The position numbers were made by a program, and so were the translations under genes. The notes beneath the pieces are model-generated. The model ran no database searches, was not told the origin of the DNA, and saw nothing but the letters and a program-made list of their open reading frames with translations. This document shows, piece after piece, positions 41,080 to 52,842 of a DNA stretch of 64,000 nt. Numbering within the stretch: position 1 is the stretch's first letter; every line of letters begins with the position of its first letter. Origin of the DNA: Macrosoma leucophasiata (Eukaryota; Arthropoda; Insecta; Lepidoptera; Hedylidae); NCBI GenBank assembly GCA_036365455.1, contig JAWQUS010000007.1, positions 22,708,001 through 22,772,000 on the forward strand, read 5' to 3'.

Positions 41080-42735
41080 AAAAGCTCAGAAACAACAGAG
41101 CGCCGGGTGATGGCGGAACTGAACTCCTGAAAGCAGGCGGCCAATATTAGACGCTCTTTAAAAGTTGTTCAATTTCGATATACTCGATATAAACGCCACA
41201 AGTGTGGCACAGAAGTATGGTGATACCTACTGTTTTAAAATTTAAAGCGCCCGGCAAGAGTCACCTCTATAAGCTGTTTTCGAGAGTGATTTCGAACCGT
41301 TTATCTCGCAGACTCGACGACTTCCAGCCTCCCGAATAAGCCGGGTTCTGTAAAGGCTTTAGTACCATAGACCACATACAAGCGCTGCGGCAGGTAAAAC
41401 AGAAGACCAAAGAATATAATCAGCTCTCTAGCGTTCCTGGACTATGAAAAGGCCTTCGATTCAGTTGGAATTTGGGCTACATAGCCCAATTTCACAGTCA
41501 GACCAAAGGTGCCAAGTCGACTACCGATACATCGAGGTGTAATGCCACTATGTCATATCGTCTTCAGGATCAAAACTAGAAACCTATCCAATTGCAGCGA
41601 AGTGTGAGACAGAGAGATGGTATACCTCCGAAACTGTTCACCGCTGCATTGGAAGATGTCTTCAAGCTTCTGGACTGGAATGGACAGGACTGCGGCAGGT
41701 AAAACAGAAGACCGAAGAATATAACCAGCTCCCTAGCGTTCCTGGACTATGAAAAGGCCTTCGATTCAGTTGTAATTTGGGCTAAATAGCCCAAATTCAC
41801 AGTTAGTCCAGAGGTGCCAAATCGACTACCGATACATCGAGGTGCTGATGAGCTTGTATGAAAATGCCACTATGTCAGATCGTCTTCAGGATCAAAACTC
41901 GAAACCTATCCAATTGCAGCGAGGTGTGAGACAGAAAAATGGTATACCGCCGAAACTGTTCACCGCTGCATTGGAAGATGTCTTCAAGCTTCTGGACTGG
42001 AATGGACTCGGCGTCAGCATTAACGGCGAGTACATCTCCCACGACAGATTTGTAGATGATATTGTAGTCATGACTGGTAGAAGTTGGCACAATGCTCAAT
42101 GGCCTCAGTAGGGCCTCCCAACGAGTGGACCTTAAAATGAACATGGACAAGACGAAGATCATGTCAAATGTCGGTACAACTTCGTAAAAGCGGTCAATCG
42201 GCAAATCCAGTTCGGTTGCGCAGCGTTCGGGAAGCTGCGATACATCTTCTCGTCCGACTTACCTACCGCAGTGTCTCAAGAAAAATGTCTTTGACCAGTG
42301 TGTGATGGCATATGGAACCGAAAGGTGGTCGCTCACTATGGGACTCAAAAGAAGGCTCAAGGTCATGCAGAGAGCAATGGAGAGAGCTATGCTTGGAGTT
42401 TCTTTGCGAGATTGAATTAGAAATGAGGAGATCCGCATGAGAACCAAAGTTACAGACATACCGAATAGCGAGACTATTACTACTAGATTTCGAGCTGTGT
42501 AGGCAGGGCACGTAGCTCGAAAATCTGACGGTCGTTAGGGCAGAAGAGTTTGCGAGTGGCGACCACTTACCGAAAGGCGAAGTGTAGGCAGGCCTCCCAC
42601 AAGATGAACAGACGACCTGGTGAAAGACGCGGGCAATCGCTGGATGAGGGTGGCCCAGGTCTGTTCATTGTGACAATCTTTGAGGGAGGCCTTTGTCCAG
42701 CTGTAAACGTGTTTTGGCTAAAATGATGATGATGA
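41080..42735 (+). pseudogene. RTE-type LINE reverse transcriptase, decayed and internally duplicated
   Basis: Order of reading-frame pieces: LKKLRNNRAPG (41090s), FLDYEKAFDSV, GVRQKNGIPPKLFTAALEDV, SHDRFVDDIVVMTG (reverse-transcriptase core, with V in place of the usual A), VMAYGTERWSLTM and GRPPTRWTDDLVKDAGNRWM, then an ATGATGATG tail. Many stops and frameshifts. 41386-41688 is repeated at 41691-42010. Confidence 0.8.
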
Positions 42736-42847
42736 AAAGACTAACCATAAGCCAGTGCAGTTAGCTTTGAAATTGATAAAGAATTATAGAAAATAGTAAC
42801 AGTATGATACCCATTGATCAAGGAACAGAAAGTAATAAAAATAAAAG

Positions 42848-43258
42848 GAAACATAAATTTCGATTTGCGGTTTTGAGGTTAGGAAGTGCGAGGATAGCGG
42901 CTTTTTAGGTTTGAAATTAGTTTATCACGACTCTGCAAAAAATCCAACTACAGGACATTTGTGACATAAAAGCGAACATTTTCGCCAAGTTCATAAAACC
43001 CCGATTTGTTTTGTGTGAGAGAAAAATGAAAAACCAAAATGTCGGTTATTTGGCTTTTTCGCAATTATTATTAAGTAATTATTTTGAGGTTATGTGAAAG
43101 TGTGTGAAGATAAAAGTTGTAGTCTTATGTAGTTTTATGGCCTACAACTTTGCCATTCAAGGTTTTATAGTAGGACTTGTAGTTTTTCCTGAAATCGTTT
43201 AAAACCTAAAAAGCCCACATGCTCCTGCTTCCCGACCTCAAATCACCCGTAGTTTATT
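42848..43258. mobile_element. Fold-back element inside the hAT composite
   Basis: CGATTTGCGGTTTTGAGGTTAGG..GGCTTTTTAGGTTT at the left is inverted at the right (AAACCTAAAAAGCC..CCCGACCTCAAATCACCCG). Arms are about 55 bp at roughly 70-75 percent identity. No ORF. Confidence 0.65.
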
Positions 43259-43760
43259 TTTCCTGTTATTTTTATTTTATGTTCGTCTTTTTTAGATGGA
43301 ATTTAATCCTGTAACTATTATTCTTAAAAATATCTGTACCTACTGGCTAACCATACATCTACATCTACAACATTACCTGCTAGAATTGAAGGAATTTGGA
43401 TTTTTATGCGAACGAACTATTATCAGAACTGAGTCGAGTACCTACTAATACCTACCTAGGTACGGCAAGCGCGAGGGTAGGGCGGAGAGCTTGTCACACG
43501 TCGTGTTGTGATTTATAGAAACTTGTAGTGCAGCGATTGAATGGCAATTATGAGCAGTTAAATTTACCTACTACTTAATTTTATTTTTTGGGAAATGTAT
43601 TTTTTGTACATATCACGTACGCCGCACCCCTTCTAACATGTCTCTACGCCTCCCCAGGGGGGCGTGCCCCCCAGGTTGGAAAGTCCTGCTCTAAAGAAAG
43701 TGATGAAGTAGGTACAGGCCAAATCTCGTCTGAATACAAGAGTTTTCTCTTAATTCTTGC

Positions 43761-44274
43761 CTTTGATTATATACACGTCTAGATGGAGCATTTGAGTTCC
43801 TAAGCGTCCAAAAAAATATCAGTTAACTGTTAGCTGATATATATCTTGAATTTAGTTGAATTTAAATAATAATATATTATCTGTATACTACCGTAACATT
43901 GAGAGGACCGTTAGATTATATCCTTACGTACATTCCTTTGTTAGATTATAATTATAGGTATCTTACAACAAAATAATTATATCTGAGTTGGTAATTTTGT
44001 TAGATTGTAGTCAAACAGTTTTCACAACAATATGGTGATATTGGCGATATGTCATAAATTAGGAAAAAAGAGAACTCGACTTAAGGTAATTTTCCCTATT
44101 TTAGGGAAAAAATTCACAAGTAAGCAACATATTCACCAGTTTAGTAGTGTGTGTAAAGCGAATAAAATATACGTATTTGTGTGCGTTACACGCACACAAG
44201 GCTTCTCGAGTTGGGACATTGTTTTTGCGACGTTTGTAAAGCGACGCTCCATCTAGACGTGTATATAATCAAAG
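43761..44274. mobile_element. 514-bp transposon with 29-bp perfect inverted ends and 8-bp target duplication
   Basis: 43761-43789 and 44246-44274 are perfect inverted complements (start CTTTGATTATATACACGTCT). ATTCTTGC flanks both sides exactly (43753-43760 and 44275-44282). The 8-bp duplication fits hAT or P-type elements, but the terminus lacks the hAT CAG start. Non-coding inside. Confidence 0.85.
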
Positions 44275-44282
44275 ATTCTTGC

Positions 44283-44688
44283 ATAGTTCACGAACGCTAG
44301 GTATAGAGGCCAGTTAAGTATATTTTTCTGCCGCAATGTTTGATGTTGTGATGTGATTTATGGTGCTAAATATTGTTATTATAAATCGTTTCTACCTCAT
44401 CATCGGGACGTGCGGATGTCGGGTGATCACCTGTATGACATTCAACGAATACGAATGTGAATGTGTCAGTTATCGAAATTGTGTGTTTTACTATTTTCCT
44501 TACTCACATAAGTCACTACCTAGCTCCTCGTGTTGGTGTTTCAACCACTTTCAGATGAAAATTCAGCAATAATTATGGATCTAGTTCTGGGTTACAAACT
44601 GTAAAGTTTTACTTCTGCTAACCAGGCTCATTGTCTATCCTACACATTGAGCTCTATGATCCTACATTACAGTCTGTCTGTCACTGTC
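44283..44688. other. Upstream flank of SAAL1
   Basis: Nothing recognised apart from short ORFs. Confidence 0.3.
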
Positions 44689-44700
44689 AATAATTAAATG

Positions 44701-45078
44701 GAGGAGTTTTGGCGGGAACCTTGAAAGAGGCGTGTGGTGCTCTTATTTTGTTTCATTTTCTTAGTGTATTTTTGAGTCATATTAAATAAAGTTGGTGGTA
44801 TTTTGTTTGATATAGGCTTATTACAGTGCTCGTGTATAGTGAAATAGAATAACAGTGCGAAAACACGGCTTTTCAGTTTGCCTCCAAAACTTCATTTGAA
44901 ATGTTCTGGTAAAGTAGCCATCGCTTTACTCGAATTACTGACTGTGACTCTGACTGACCGACTTATAATTAACCGACTGACTCTTACTTTTACGCTGCTC
45001 GCGAATACGAAATATCATTTTACTTGACACTGGCAATATGCGTAATAGCGATGCCAATATACTAAAATAAAAAAAAAA
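44701..45078 (+). mobile_element. FamB retroposon with 12-bp target duplication
   Basis: AATAATTAAATG lies at 44689-44700 and 45079-45090. The element starts GAGGAGTTTTGGCGGGAACC and ends in an A run directly before the right duplication. No tRNA-like A/B boxes were found. Its tail is 132 bp from the SAAL1 start codon. Confidence 0.85.
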
Positions 45079-45210
45079 AATAATTAAATGACTTAAGTCA
45101 TGACATCATTTGTCCAAAAATTTGTTTACCGACTACAGAAATAAAAATATCACTCATAAAAAATTAGAAATAGCCTTATATATAATAGCATTATATTGTG
45201 ATACTCTAAA

Positions 45211-46497
45211 ATGAAGCCCGAATCAGAAGAACCAGCGGAAAAGGACACAGAAAATTCGACAGTCACGGGCGATGTTATTGGAGATACTGCTTACAGCGAA
45301 CGCTTTGTGTTAAAAATCCTTCTAAAACTAGCAAATTTAGATACGCTAAAAGACGAAATACTGGAAAAAACGTTTGAAGAAGACCTTTGCACGCTCTGGG
45401 ATATGACCGCTGAGAGAGATGTTGTATTATTCTTGCAAAAACATAACATACTTAACCTCATAAACTTCGCTTTACCAGCGATTGAGACGCCGCGTATTAT
45501 CGAGATTCTGGTTGGTATTATTGGAAATATGTGCTGTCAGAAAGAAGCTGTTATTTCCCTCTTAAAAATGGACTCGTTTTTATCATTTTTAATCGAATAC
45601 ATAAAATCTGATGATAGCCTGGTTCTGATACAATTGTTGCGACTTATCAACTCTAATCTGTTTCTAGCCATCGATAACGACATCGCGGTGTGGTTGAAAT
45701 TGTTCATAAATACTGGATATTCCAATGCTTTGTACTACATTCTCAAAAACTCGTCAAACAAAGATGTTTTAGTTGTGGCCTTAGAAAACTTAAATACAAT
45801 ATGTTCATATTGCAATACAGAAAAATTTAGAACAGACTTCTTTGGACATTTTGTTAATACTGAAGCTTTAGAATCTTTGATCACAGCATTCAAGGAAATA
45901 ACTGTAAAACAAAAGGAGTTATGTGAGCAAGAAGAATTGGAAAGAATATTAATAATAAGCCTACAGATTACACTCAATTTAGTCGGATTTGATAAATCTG
46001 TAGAAATGTTTTGTGATAGTAAAGATGAAGTTGCTGCTATGATAAGTATCGTGTTAAATTATTATAAGAACAAGCTGGTATGTCAGAAAGAAATAGATAT
46101 GGACTTGGTGGATATTATTGATTCAACAAATACTATAGTCAATGTTTTACAAATAAATGAAACTCATGAACTCGACAAGTATTTCCTGCAAAGTCACAGT
46201 ATTTGGAAAGCTATCACGTCTGTTTCAAAATCAGATAAAAATGGTGCGTCTAAATTTGAAGAAGATGAGCGAGATGAATTGCAAGTCTTTTCTAAACAAA
46301 TTAAGACTTCATTGAGTACTTTGATGTTTAAATATATAGAAAAATGTCCAGAGAGCACACTGTTACAAACATTGGATGAGCTTGACACTGATTTTGAAGA
46401 TATTCTAAGCTGTATACAAGATGATTTACTGAAAACCGCAGTAGCTAAAAGGACGTTAAGTTATAGAACTAGATTAAAAGACACTGAAAATTCATAG
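45211..46497 (+). CDS. Saal1: SAAL1 homologue, armadillo-like protein, 428 residues
   Basis: Single-exon ORF with the SAAL1 layout: acidic N terminus, AYSERFVLKILLKLANL (27-43), EDLCTLWDMTAERDVVLFLQ (57-76) and RIIEILVGIIGNMCCQKE (95-112), followed by alpha-helical repeats to about residue 330. In vertebrates SAAL1 (serum amyloid A-like 1) is a mostly nuclear protein linked to cell proliferation; its biochemical role in insects is not known to me. The C-terminal 60 residues are acidic and helical. The start is the first in-frame ATG (TCTAAAATGAAG). The promoter must lie in the 130 bp after the FamB element or within it. Convergent with skywalker. Confidence 0.9.
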   Translation: MKPESEEPAEKDTENSTVTGDVIGDTAYSERFVLKILLKLANLDTLKDEILEKTFEEDLCTLWDMTAERDVVLFLQKHNILNLINFALPAIETPRIIEILVGIIGNMCCQKEAVISLLKMDSFLSFLIEYIKSDDSLVLIQLLRLINSNLFLAIDNDIAVWLKLFINTGYSNALYYILKNSSNKDVLVVALENLNTICSYCNTEKFRTDFFGHFVNTEALESLITAFKEITVKQKELCEQEELERILIISLQITLNLVGFDKSVEMFCDSKDEVAAMISIVLNYYKNKLVCQKEIDMDLVDIIDSTNTIVNVLQINETHELDKYFLQSHSIWKAITSVSKSDKNGASKFEEDERDELQVFSKQIKTSLSTLMFKYIEKCPESTLLQTLDELDTDFEDILSCIQDDLLKTAVAKRTLSYRTRLKDTENS

Positions 46498-46596
46498 TGT
46501 ATACTGATACCGGTTGAATGTATTTCTCATTTGATGAATTATTTTAATATTTAAATTCTTATGTGTATTATTATTGCTCTGCTCACATCCTATTAT

Positions 46597-46607
46597 AATA
46601 AAATAAA
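46597..46607 (+). terminator. SAAL1 poly(A) signals
   Basis: Two overlapping AATAAA motifs (46597-46602 and 46602-46607), 100 bp after the stop codon. A minus-strand AATAAA follows at 46614-46619. Confidence 0.7.
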
Positions 46608-46619
46608 AAGCCATTTATT

Positions 46620-49600
46620 CCTTGTACTTGGTTTACAGTTTGTTTCAACTTAAGCTTAAAGTATAAAAATAAGACAAATAAGATGAGTGTTACTTTTTAT
46701 ATATTGTGGCAATATCATCTGCCAATCATGACCTTGGTATACCTATAAGTACTTCTTTTTCTTTGTGTGGCCCTGCGAAAATTCAGTCATTCACAAACAC
46801 CTATTATTCAGGACTCTAAAACATACTGGCTGGTTATGGGTGCAACTATTAATCAATGTAGGTATACGATTCTGCCTTCCCTACGCCTTAGGGTTATTAG
46901 ATGTAAAGTTACTCATATACCATTATTCATCTTAGCAGTTTTACATGTTCAGGCTTTGTAATATTACTATAATTGTTATAGTGTTTATGTGTGGCCTGCT
47001 CAGGTATCTTGAATAATGTGTTTATCATAATGAAGCAGTAATTATTGTAGAGTCAATAGCTGTTATGAGGAAGTATATTTCTGACTCTTCCTCAGTTCGG
47101 GTTAAAAGTCTACCTATTAGGTAAACCATTTATGAAATCCCAATTTCACTTAGCTCCCCGACCCACGGATCCCACTGGACTACTAAGGCCGTTTGTGTTA
47201 ATATATGGCACACTGTTTAGGGAAATAGTGAGGAATACCTACATGTAGTTCTTAGGCTGTAACTGCGTGTGAATATCTATTAAATACGTCGCAATATTTT
47301 TTGCGGAAGATCGGGTGGAACTGGCCGCTAGATCACACGGGCATCCTATGTGATAATAATAAATCCTATATTTGCTTAATTTTGGGCAAACGGAGAGTTC
47401 CCGACTGTACATATACTGATTATATACAGAACTACTCCAACTAATAAATAAATAAACTACTATAATTATAAGGTGTATAGGTATAAATAAAATGACGATA
47501 TGTATACGGGATTATATATTTTGTAGACATTATAAAGCAACATTTACATTACCATAAACGAGTTTTATACCGTCGCCACTGCGACGGACTAAAACTATTC
47601 GAATGTAACAGTACATTATAACAAAACAAAGCTCATTCGCCCGCGCGCTCACTCCGCCCACGCAATGTCAACATACGCTTCTCACATAAAAAAAACACGT
47701 ACACCACAAATACTGAAAGGGAGAACAGAGATTGATAACTGTATATTACATTTAATGTACTTATACACTAACTAAACACGAGCCTACGCGCCGTGATCGG
47801 CGAAATCGATTTTTAAATATCAATTTTATATAATCGTTAAAGAATAAAAAACAGGATAAAGACTAGACTTTACACTGATCAACGACAAATGGCTAACAGC
47901 AACATATCGCTATTGCCGCCGCTCTGCGGGCGGGTTACGCTAACTTAAAAATAAACAACGCGATAGCGTTACATCGCACTAATTCAATATTTAATTCGAG
48001 CTGGCAACTCAACTAAAATACTAATTTAGGACGACGTTTCAGCTGGCAACACAACCCATCTTACGTTTAATTTATAAAGCTGAAGGATTTCCAATCGTAG
48101 CCAGTAAATAAGAAAACATATACAAGTCTTTTTCTCTTGACCTTGGAAATTGGTCCTTCGAAGCAAGATAGCGGTATATTGCCAGCATATAACTGAGCTA
48201 ACTAATACCATCTAAATAACATGTGACCATTACAACACCGTCCGCAGAGACAAAAATACAATATACATTATAAAAACGTTACTCGTTTACCTAATCAATA
48301 AATTACATAAATAATCTGAATTTAAAACAAGTCTTAGGCTTCTGATATACATCATGTAGTATGTAGTACCATAAAGACGCGCTACGTACGTCTCCGTGCA
48401 TCGCAAATGATCGAATAGACGGCAGTTTTGTTATTTCTTTTTTCAGTGATCCGATCAATTGAGTTTGATCAATGAACGGAGACTATAACAAAATATTTAC
48501 AAAAAATATATAATAATACCGTAGCGAAAACAAAGCCGTGATATGAGTTTACCCCTTTGTACTGTTAGGGATATGTTTGTATACATACATTGTGACATAC
48601 AAGTAATACATTTTGCGTTACGAACACAAATACCGACCTAGTTACTTACTTGAATACGCCAAAACACTGTGATGACAAAATTTAATTCTACACACCGACT
48701 GTGTACATAAATTTAAATACACCAATGTAATCGCAAGCTAATTTAAATACTATAACATTACCATAGACAATACCAATCCAGCCAAATTTCCGAGTGGTCC
48801 GTTCTTTGGCACAATACCGAAATATATAATACTATGTCGACTTGGAATGGCAGTGTCCATCGTGGATTAAGGCGATGTCAAGCAGCAAGCGTGACGGCAA
48901 TGCAAAGCGTTGAAAACTAATTACAGATTTATTCCTAAGACTTGGCTGTATATCGTTAAAATACAGATTTATCTCATACCTAGTCTTGCAAAATAAATGT
49001 GACATTAACGCCCATTTCGACATAAATCCGTCATGCCTGCTAACTGACTGCGCTTTATCATGGACACTGACTCAACTTTCATAAGCAGTCGAAATACCAT
49101 TTTGGCAACTGTGTGCATCAATAGAACAAAAGCGAGAAATCTATACTCACTGACAAATCTAGCTCAAATTAATGTTTAAAATCGTAATTGAAAACTCTAC
49201 TTCAAATTGGAATTTAAGTTGCTTCTGACATGAGGTTAAGCCAGTGCACACATTTAGTCACACCACCTAGACGAGACAACAGGACACACTACATTTAGAT
49301 AAAATAGTTTCAAAAATGTCTCGCTTTTGGTGGCCTTGGGTTGTTTACTGCAATAATTTTGGGTATGTAGATTTACCTTCATAACATTTTGATATAAATA
49401 CACATTCACATCAACAGTCCACGACTTAGAAGTACCTATGAGATATGAAAAAGTCTTAATAAGCCTTATTACACACACATTTGTAACAATTATTGAATAT
49501 GCCCAAAATGTTCGCAGTAAAACCTCTTTTCTGGTAAATAATGAGCAAAGTGATTACAATCTTGTAACGACAAAGCCTAAGGCGCCCTACAATACTGTCT

Positions 49601-51672
49601 GCAGATAGACGCCACACTCTGACTGTCCAGAATTTAAAAAATCATTATATTACATGTATCGTTTGATCGGCTATATGGATTAATTTATTCCTAATAATCC
49701 AGATCGAGAAAGGTCGAAGAAAGACGAAAATATGTCAATACCAAATCTTATATCCAATCATTTGATTTTATAGTTAACGAATGGGCGTTCTATTTTTTAT
49801 ATTTATACCCTTTTCTTAACATAAAATGTCTAATGAGCAACATTCTATTTGCTAATCAACGCCAATATTTCATTCAATATTCTGCTAAAAACACCACCAA
49901 TCAGCAGGGAGAGCGTAAAATGTAACTATTTTACAGACTGCCATATTTTTTGTCCAATCAGGATTATGAGTGAAGTAAAACTACGAGTTGCGAATTTTCA
50001 CTAGTATTATAACATCAATACAGTTATTCTCGCGCGTTGTTTATTGTAACCGTTGCCGTGAAATAAGTAATTTCAATGTTTTGTTTAATAATTAAAAGGA
50101 TAGCAAACACTTTCAGAAATCTGTAACACGTCATTTCACTTCGGCCCATTTCCCGCTCACAGTAGACCATATCTTTAACCCGGACAGTCAAAGTATGATA
50201 GAATGTTCATCCATGCATATATTCCAAATGAGTAGATACTATACATCCAATTTGTACCTACACAGACATCTAAACACGCGTATATTTATAAAAACAACCT
50301 ACATTTCCCCGTTTCGTTGTCTTATACGGACAGTTGCGTTTTGCGGGGTTGGGAGGTTGCCTGGTGCTATTTTATTACGAATTTTAATTAAGCAGCAGAT
50401 GGACCCTATAAGGTCCAAGAACAATAAGAAATCAATTGTCATATTTTTCGTGCTGCCTGAGGGATTAATATTTTATAATCGTAATTTTATCTTTTTTGTG
50501 GCTAATTGCATTATTTTATTTGTACACTTGCACGTTTGATACAAAATAAATATGATTTATATCATAAAGTTAAAAAGAACCAGGCTACCCCGCTATATAG
50601 TTGAATAAATATTGATAACATCTGCAATCTGTTGAAGGCAAGTTAAACTATTATTTCCTTAATAATAAACGCAAATTAGCCAAGGATCCGTTAATCAGTC
50701 TTTTGGGTTCATCAATTCCATCTTCAAGTGGTTGTTACACAATTTTTTAATACAAATTATTGACCCCTTAACTAATATACGTTTGTTATTAAAGGATAAG
50801 GATTTAAACTCGCATTTTTTCAGTGCTTTGCTATTTAAAAGTCTGACGGAACGAGATATAAGCTATCTCACTTGCACACTTTGGTGTAAGCTATAATGTT
50901 ATGTTTAAGCTAAACATTACAAAAAGTAAGTTAGAAGCGATACCAAATATAAATAATGTCGATACTAGCACTATCCTTTGGATCAGATGATTTTAAACAT
51001 GATGTTTTACTGATATTATGAATATTTGATATAGCTTTTCGTTGATTTGTTGACCGTTTGTTGCAACCTGCGTGTACAAGTGAGATAGTCTGTCTAATTT
51101 TGTATGTATGTAAAAATGTTATGCAATTATAGTAATTCCAACTTCAGCTATAATTTTGAACATTATGTTGACAACGAAAATTAGACATTTTGAAATAGCT
51201 CTTTCCTAAATATTCATATGTCTAATGAAAATGTACTCTGTTTTGGCATTTAGCGCGTATAACCATCGATATGTGACGTAATATTTTTTTTCTACTTCAA
51301 CGGTTTTTTAGGATTCTTAACGTACAGATAAACATGGCGGAATAACAGATTTTGTGTTATCTATTCGCCATATTTTAAGTTACAGTTCTATGTTTATATA
51401 TTATATAAGTCACAAATTGTAAAATATCAACATCTTTTTCGAAGCTAACAAGATAAATATTTAGTAAAACTTGGTAAGCATCGTTCGCTAGAGGATTTCG
51501 TTGTATCACATTCAAATAAAGAACAACCATACATGCGTATCGCATGTAAGGTTTGTCTATAGCTTTCACAGATTAAAAACAAATTTAATCTGTACAATCA
51601 AATCAGGTACAGTCGAATTTTTTGTTGTCGATTGTACTCTTTATAGTACCCAGCAAGAAATATTCCACTTCG
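46620..51672. other. SAAL1-skywalker convergent region, likely skywalker 3' UTR in part
   Basis: This 5 kb has no recognisable coding exon and far fewer repeats than the rest of the window. It lies directly downstream of the skywalker stop on the minus strand, which suggests a long 3' UTR, but the cleavage site cannot be fixed. 50425-50450 shares 25 bp (AACAATAAGAAATCAATTGT) with 5340-5365. Confidence 0.4.
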
Positions 51673-51880
51673 AGCTTAGGAAGGAGACAATCGGCTAGTT
51701 TCGACTCCGTAGAGCGTTATCTATGTTGCACACTGCATACTTTAGCACTAATAGTGCGGCATTAGTCAAAATTTGATCAAAATGGTCGACAAACGTCATA
51801 GAGATAGTATGCGAAAGAGATGACGCTCTAGAGAGCCGAAATTAGCCGAAATCACTCTCCTAAAGTCGATGTGCAATATA
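51673..51880. mobile_element. 208-bp MITE downstream of skywalker
   Basis: AGGAGACAATCGGCTAGTTT..CGTAGAGCGTTATC is inverted at the right as GATGACGCTCTAGAGAG..ATTAGCCGAAATCACTCTCC. Relatives, both interrupted, are at 52995-53215 and 56695-57455. Confidence 0.65.
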
Positions 51881-52189
51881 TCTTGGTACGTTGCTCAATG
51901 TGTGACATTTCGAAATACTACATTTTGTTACTTCGTTTATATAAAAAGCAACTTTTATAGTTGTTTAATTATTCAACAATGCAATACAGATCAACAGTGG
52001 AGCCTATGCGTTAGTAACATTTTAATTCCATAGAATCCAAATTCGAAATGTCACCCCGAAGAATACCCACCTGAGCAAAAACATGCACACAATTGATCCT
52101 ATCCGACTTGAAAAGGGATAGCGGAACTATCATGTTACTATATATAACACGCATTACGATCTCACGTTTGTGACTAACCCACTGGCTGC

Positions 52190-52305
52190 TAGAGATTACT
52201 CTCCTTCTCTCGGTCTCTACGCGTTGGATGTATTTCTCTCGGTGTCTCCGCGCCGGAGAATCATCTCTCGGCGTGTCTACGCGCCGGAGAATCCGTAGAC
52301 TTCGA
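52190..52305. repeat. 30-bp repeats overlapping the skywalker stop codon
   Basis: Units near 52190-52225, 52226-52262 and 52263-52292 share TCTCTCGG(C)GTGTCTACGCGCCGGAGAAT-type sequence. The last unit includes the end of the coding region (GFSGA-stop). Confidence 0.65.
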
Positions 52306-52772
52306 GCACTCGTATCTCAAAGTCGCCGCTGGGGCAGAGCGGCGGGTTGTTGAATGTGGAACAACGGTCCGTTTTGCCGAATCGTATGTTTTCGTCCATC
52401 CAGATCGCTTGACCGTCGCTGTAATGTGAACACTATGTTTTAATGACACGTTTTTGGTACGTCGACTGTGTAAAATAAAATAAAAACAAACTTTATTTTT
52501 TCTCCACAAACATTAGGCTTACCTGTATATGGGGTTAATTATAATGTTCATGAGGTACAATAAAAGTTTGTGAAGAACTGGCGCCTGTATTAGGTGTCAA
52601 AAGAACCTGAAAAGCAGGTCACCAGGTCTCACCATATTCAAATGTCAACATGAAGCAAGAATTAAGGTAGTGCCTAATAGCTATTATATTATCTTGTCAT
52701 TAAAAACATTACATACAATGTAAACAGAGTTTGTTATAGCATGCAAGTAAATATAAGAATGAGAGAATGTAA

Positions 52773-52842
<70 letters not shown>

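Larger units (their letters stand above)
38610..43688. mobile_element. 5079-bp hAT-type composite element
   Basis: CTCTAAAG at 38602-38609 is repeated exactly at 43689-43696. Inside these, CAGGGTTTCCCAACCT and AGGTTGGAAAGTCCTG form a terminal inverted repeat matching at 13 of 16 positions. Termini and 8-bp duplication both fit hAT. No hAT transposase was recognised. The interior is largely filled by later insertions: FamB (38757-39167), a GC-box element (39199-40712), an RTE LINE (41080-42735) and a fold-back (42848-43258). Confidence 0.7.
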
